From contig NC_051115.1 in NCBI RefSeq assembly GCF_014839805.1, forward strand, positions 186,001 through 250,000: 64,000 nt of DNA. The letters run 5' to 3'. This stretch comes from Manduca sexta (Eukaryota; Arthropoda; Insecta; Lepidoptera; Sphingidae). The translations under genes were made by a program, and so were the position numbers. Numbering within the stretch: position 1 is the first letter of the stretch; each line of letters begins with the position of its first letter. The notes beneath the pieces are model-generated. The model was not told the origin of the DNA. It searched no databases and saw only the letters and a program-made list of their open reading frames with translations. Of the stretch, positions 63,270 to 64,000 are shown in pieces.

Positions 63270-63665
63270 AGCCTGACCAGGGTCGGCTTATGCAAACACA
63301 CCGCAGACTTTTGGGAAAGGGCTTCAGGCACTCACAACCCTTAGAATGAGACCAAGTTGAGGACAAATAAAGGGTTACGAACCTTTGTTCAGGATGGCTA
63401 CTGGAACTGCCTAATACATCAGCGGTCAGGATTGATTATGGTAAGCGACAGGGCAGGGCACATAGTTCGCAGAACTGACGGCAGTTGGGGCAAAGAAGTT
63501 CCCAGTAGAGACCAGGTACTGGCAAGCGCAGCGTTAGACGTTTGCAACAGACTTGATAAAAGTCGCAGGTACACGTTGGATGCAGGCCACTTACAAGTCC
63601 GTCTGGAAATCTTTAGGGGAGGCCTATGTTCAGCAGTGGACTTTATGTGGCTGATAATGATGATA
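63270..63665 (+). pseudogene. RTE-type LINE 3' fragment
   Basis: Blocks in two frames: RAGHIVRRTDGSWGKEV near 63440-63495, then LIKVAGTRWMQATYKSVWKS and LGEAYVQQWTLCG with a stop, followed by ATAATGATGATAATG. Same family as 10203-10375 but from a different copy. Confidence 0.82.
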
Positions 63666-64000
63666 ATGGACTGTGAAAGGTTTCCCTTGACGCAGAAAGC
63701 GAAACGATTTCAGAGCGGTCATGTTGGTGTTAGTTATGCTACGAATTTGTATTATTTATTTCTTGTTTTAATTTCAAATGATTTACTATTTTTTTTAGTA
63801 ATTACATACATTAAATGTGCCTCAATGTTCAACCTTATGTCTCGAATTGTAGTATCTCATTTTGCTTGATAGTTGAAAAGGTTAACTGTAAAGTAGAAAA
63901 AGGTAAAAAGTAGAAAAAGGAATCTTACTAAGAAATATTTTTATTTTAATTGTTTAAATGTGAAAATAAATGATATTAGGAGGTTCTTAAAAATATAACT
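63666..64000. other. AT-rich end of window, nothing recognised
   Basis: Short frames only; a GTAGAAAAAGGTAAAAA-type repetition near 63890-63920. Confidence 0.5.

Overview
This looks like nuclear DNA of an insect, most probably a moth or butterfly (Lepidoptera). It has AT-rich intergenic DNA, GT-AG introns, insect-type genes, a mariner of the DD37D (maT) type, and dense tRNA-headed SINEs, RTE-type LINE tails, MITEs and LTR retrotransposons. I see no prokaryotic features. The species cannot be named from the sequence alone.

Five host genes can be modelled. (1) 8806-12989 (+): three 3' exons of a small Cys-rich secreted or GPI-anchored EB-module-like protein, 5' exons not found. (2) 16942-18024 (+): an intronless HGH1 homologue, the eEF2-folding factor. 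(3) 25183-28414 (-): Gtsf1/asterix, three coding exons, 148 aa, with two perfect CHHC zinc fingers. (4) 30319-34514 (+): FKBP6/shutdown, six coding exons, 461 aa, FKBP domain plus TPRs. (5) 42324-60666 (+): an MCFD2-like EF-hand cargo-receptor subunit, nine coding exons, 252 aa, whose Pro/Gln-rich N-terminal half is built from three 30-nt microexons and two Gln-rich exons. All splice phases close in models 3-5. Genes 3 and 4 both act in the piRNA pathway and lie head to head about 1.9 kb apart, which is the most striking point of the layout.

Mobile DNA fills most of the rest. A full-length Ty1/copia element (35071-39699, -) has identical 191-bp LTRs, a CACCG target duplication, a half-tRNA-iMet primer site and one uninterrupted 1338-codon gag-pol, so it is a very young insertion just 3' of FKBP6. 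A nearly intact Ty3/gypsy element (53443-58930, +) sits in the last intron of the MCFD2 gene; its about 379-bp terminal repeats contain the gag start codon, a paired CRE palindrome lies in the coding part, a 28-bp minisatellite follows pol, and one frameshift breaks integrase. Broken mariners lie at 1-1236 (DD37D) and 20215-20870 (DD34D). RTE/LINE remnants lie at 10203, 28996, 62600 and 63357.

Short repeats are named here by family letter. A and B are tRNA-headed SINEs. C is a B-like relative. D and E are about 200-280 bp dispersed repeats. F is a purine-rich repeat. G carries a TGACGTCA-like core. H, I, J, K and M are palindromic or long-TIR MITEs. L is an unclassified 280-bp repeat. O is a 316-bp unit. 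Several have clear target-site duplications, and nested insertions allow relative dating. Long stretches at about 13.0-15.8, 40.0-42.0 and 60.7-62.2 kb hold no gene I can support.
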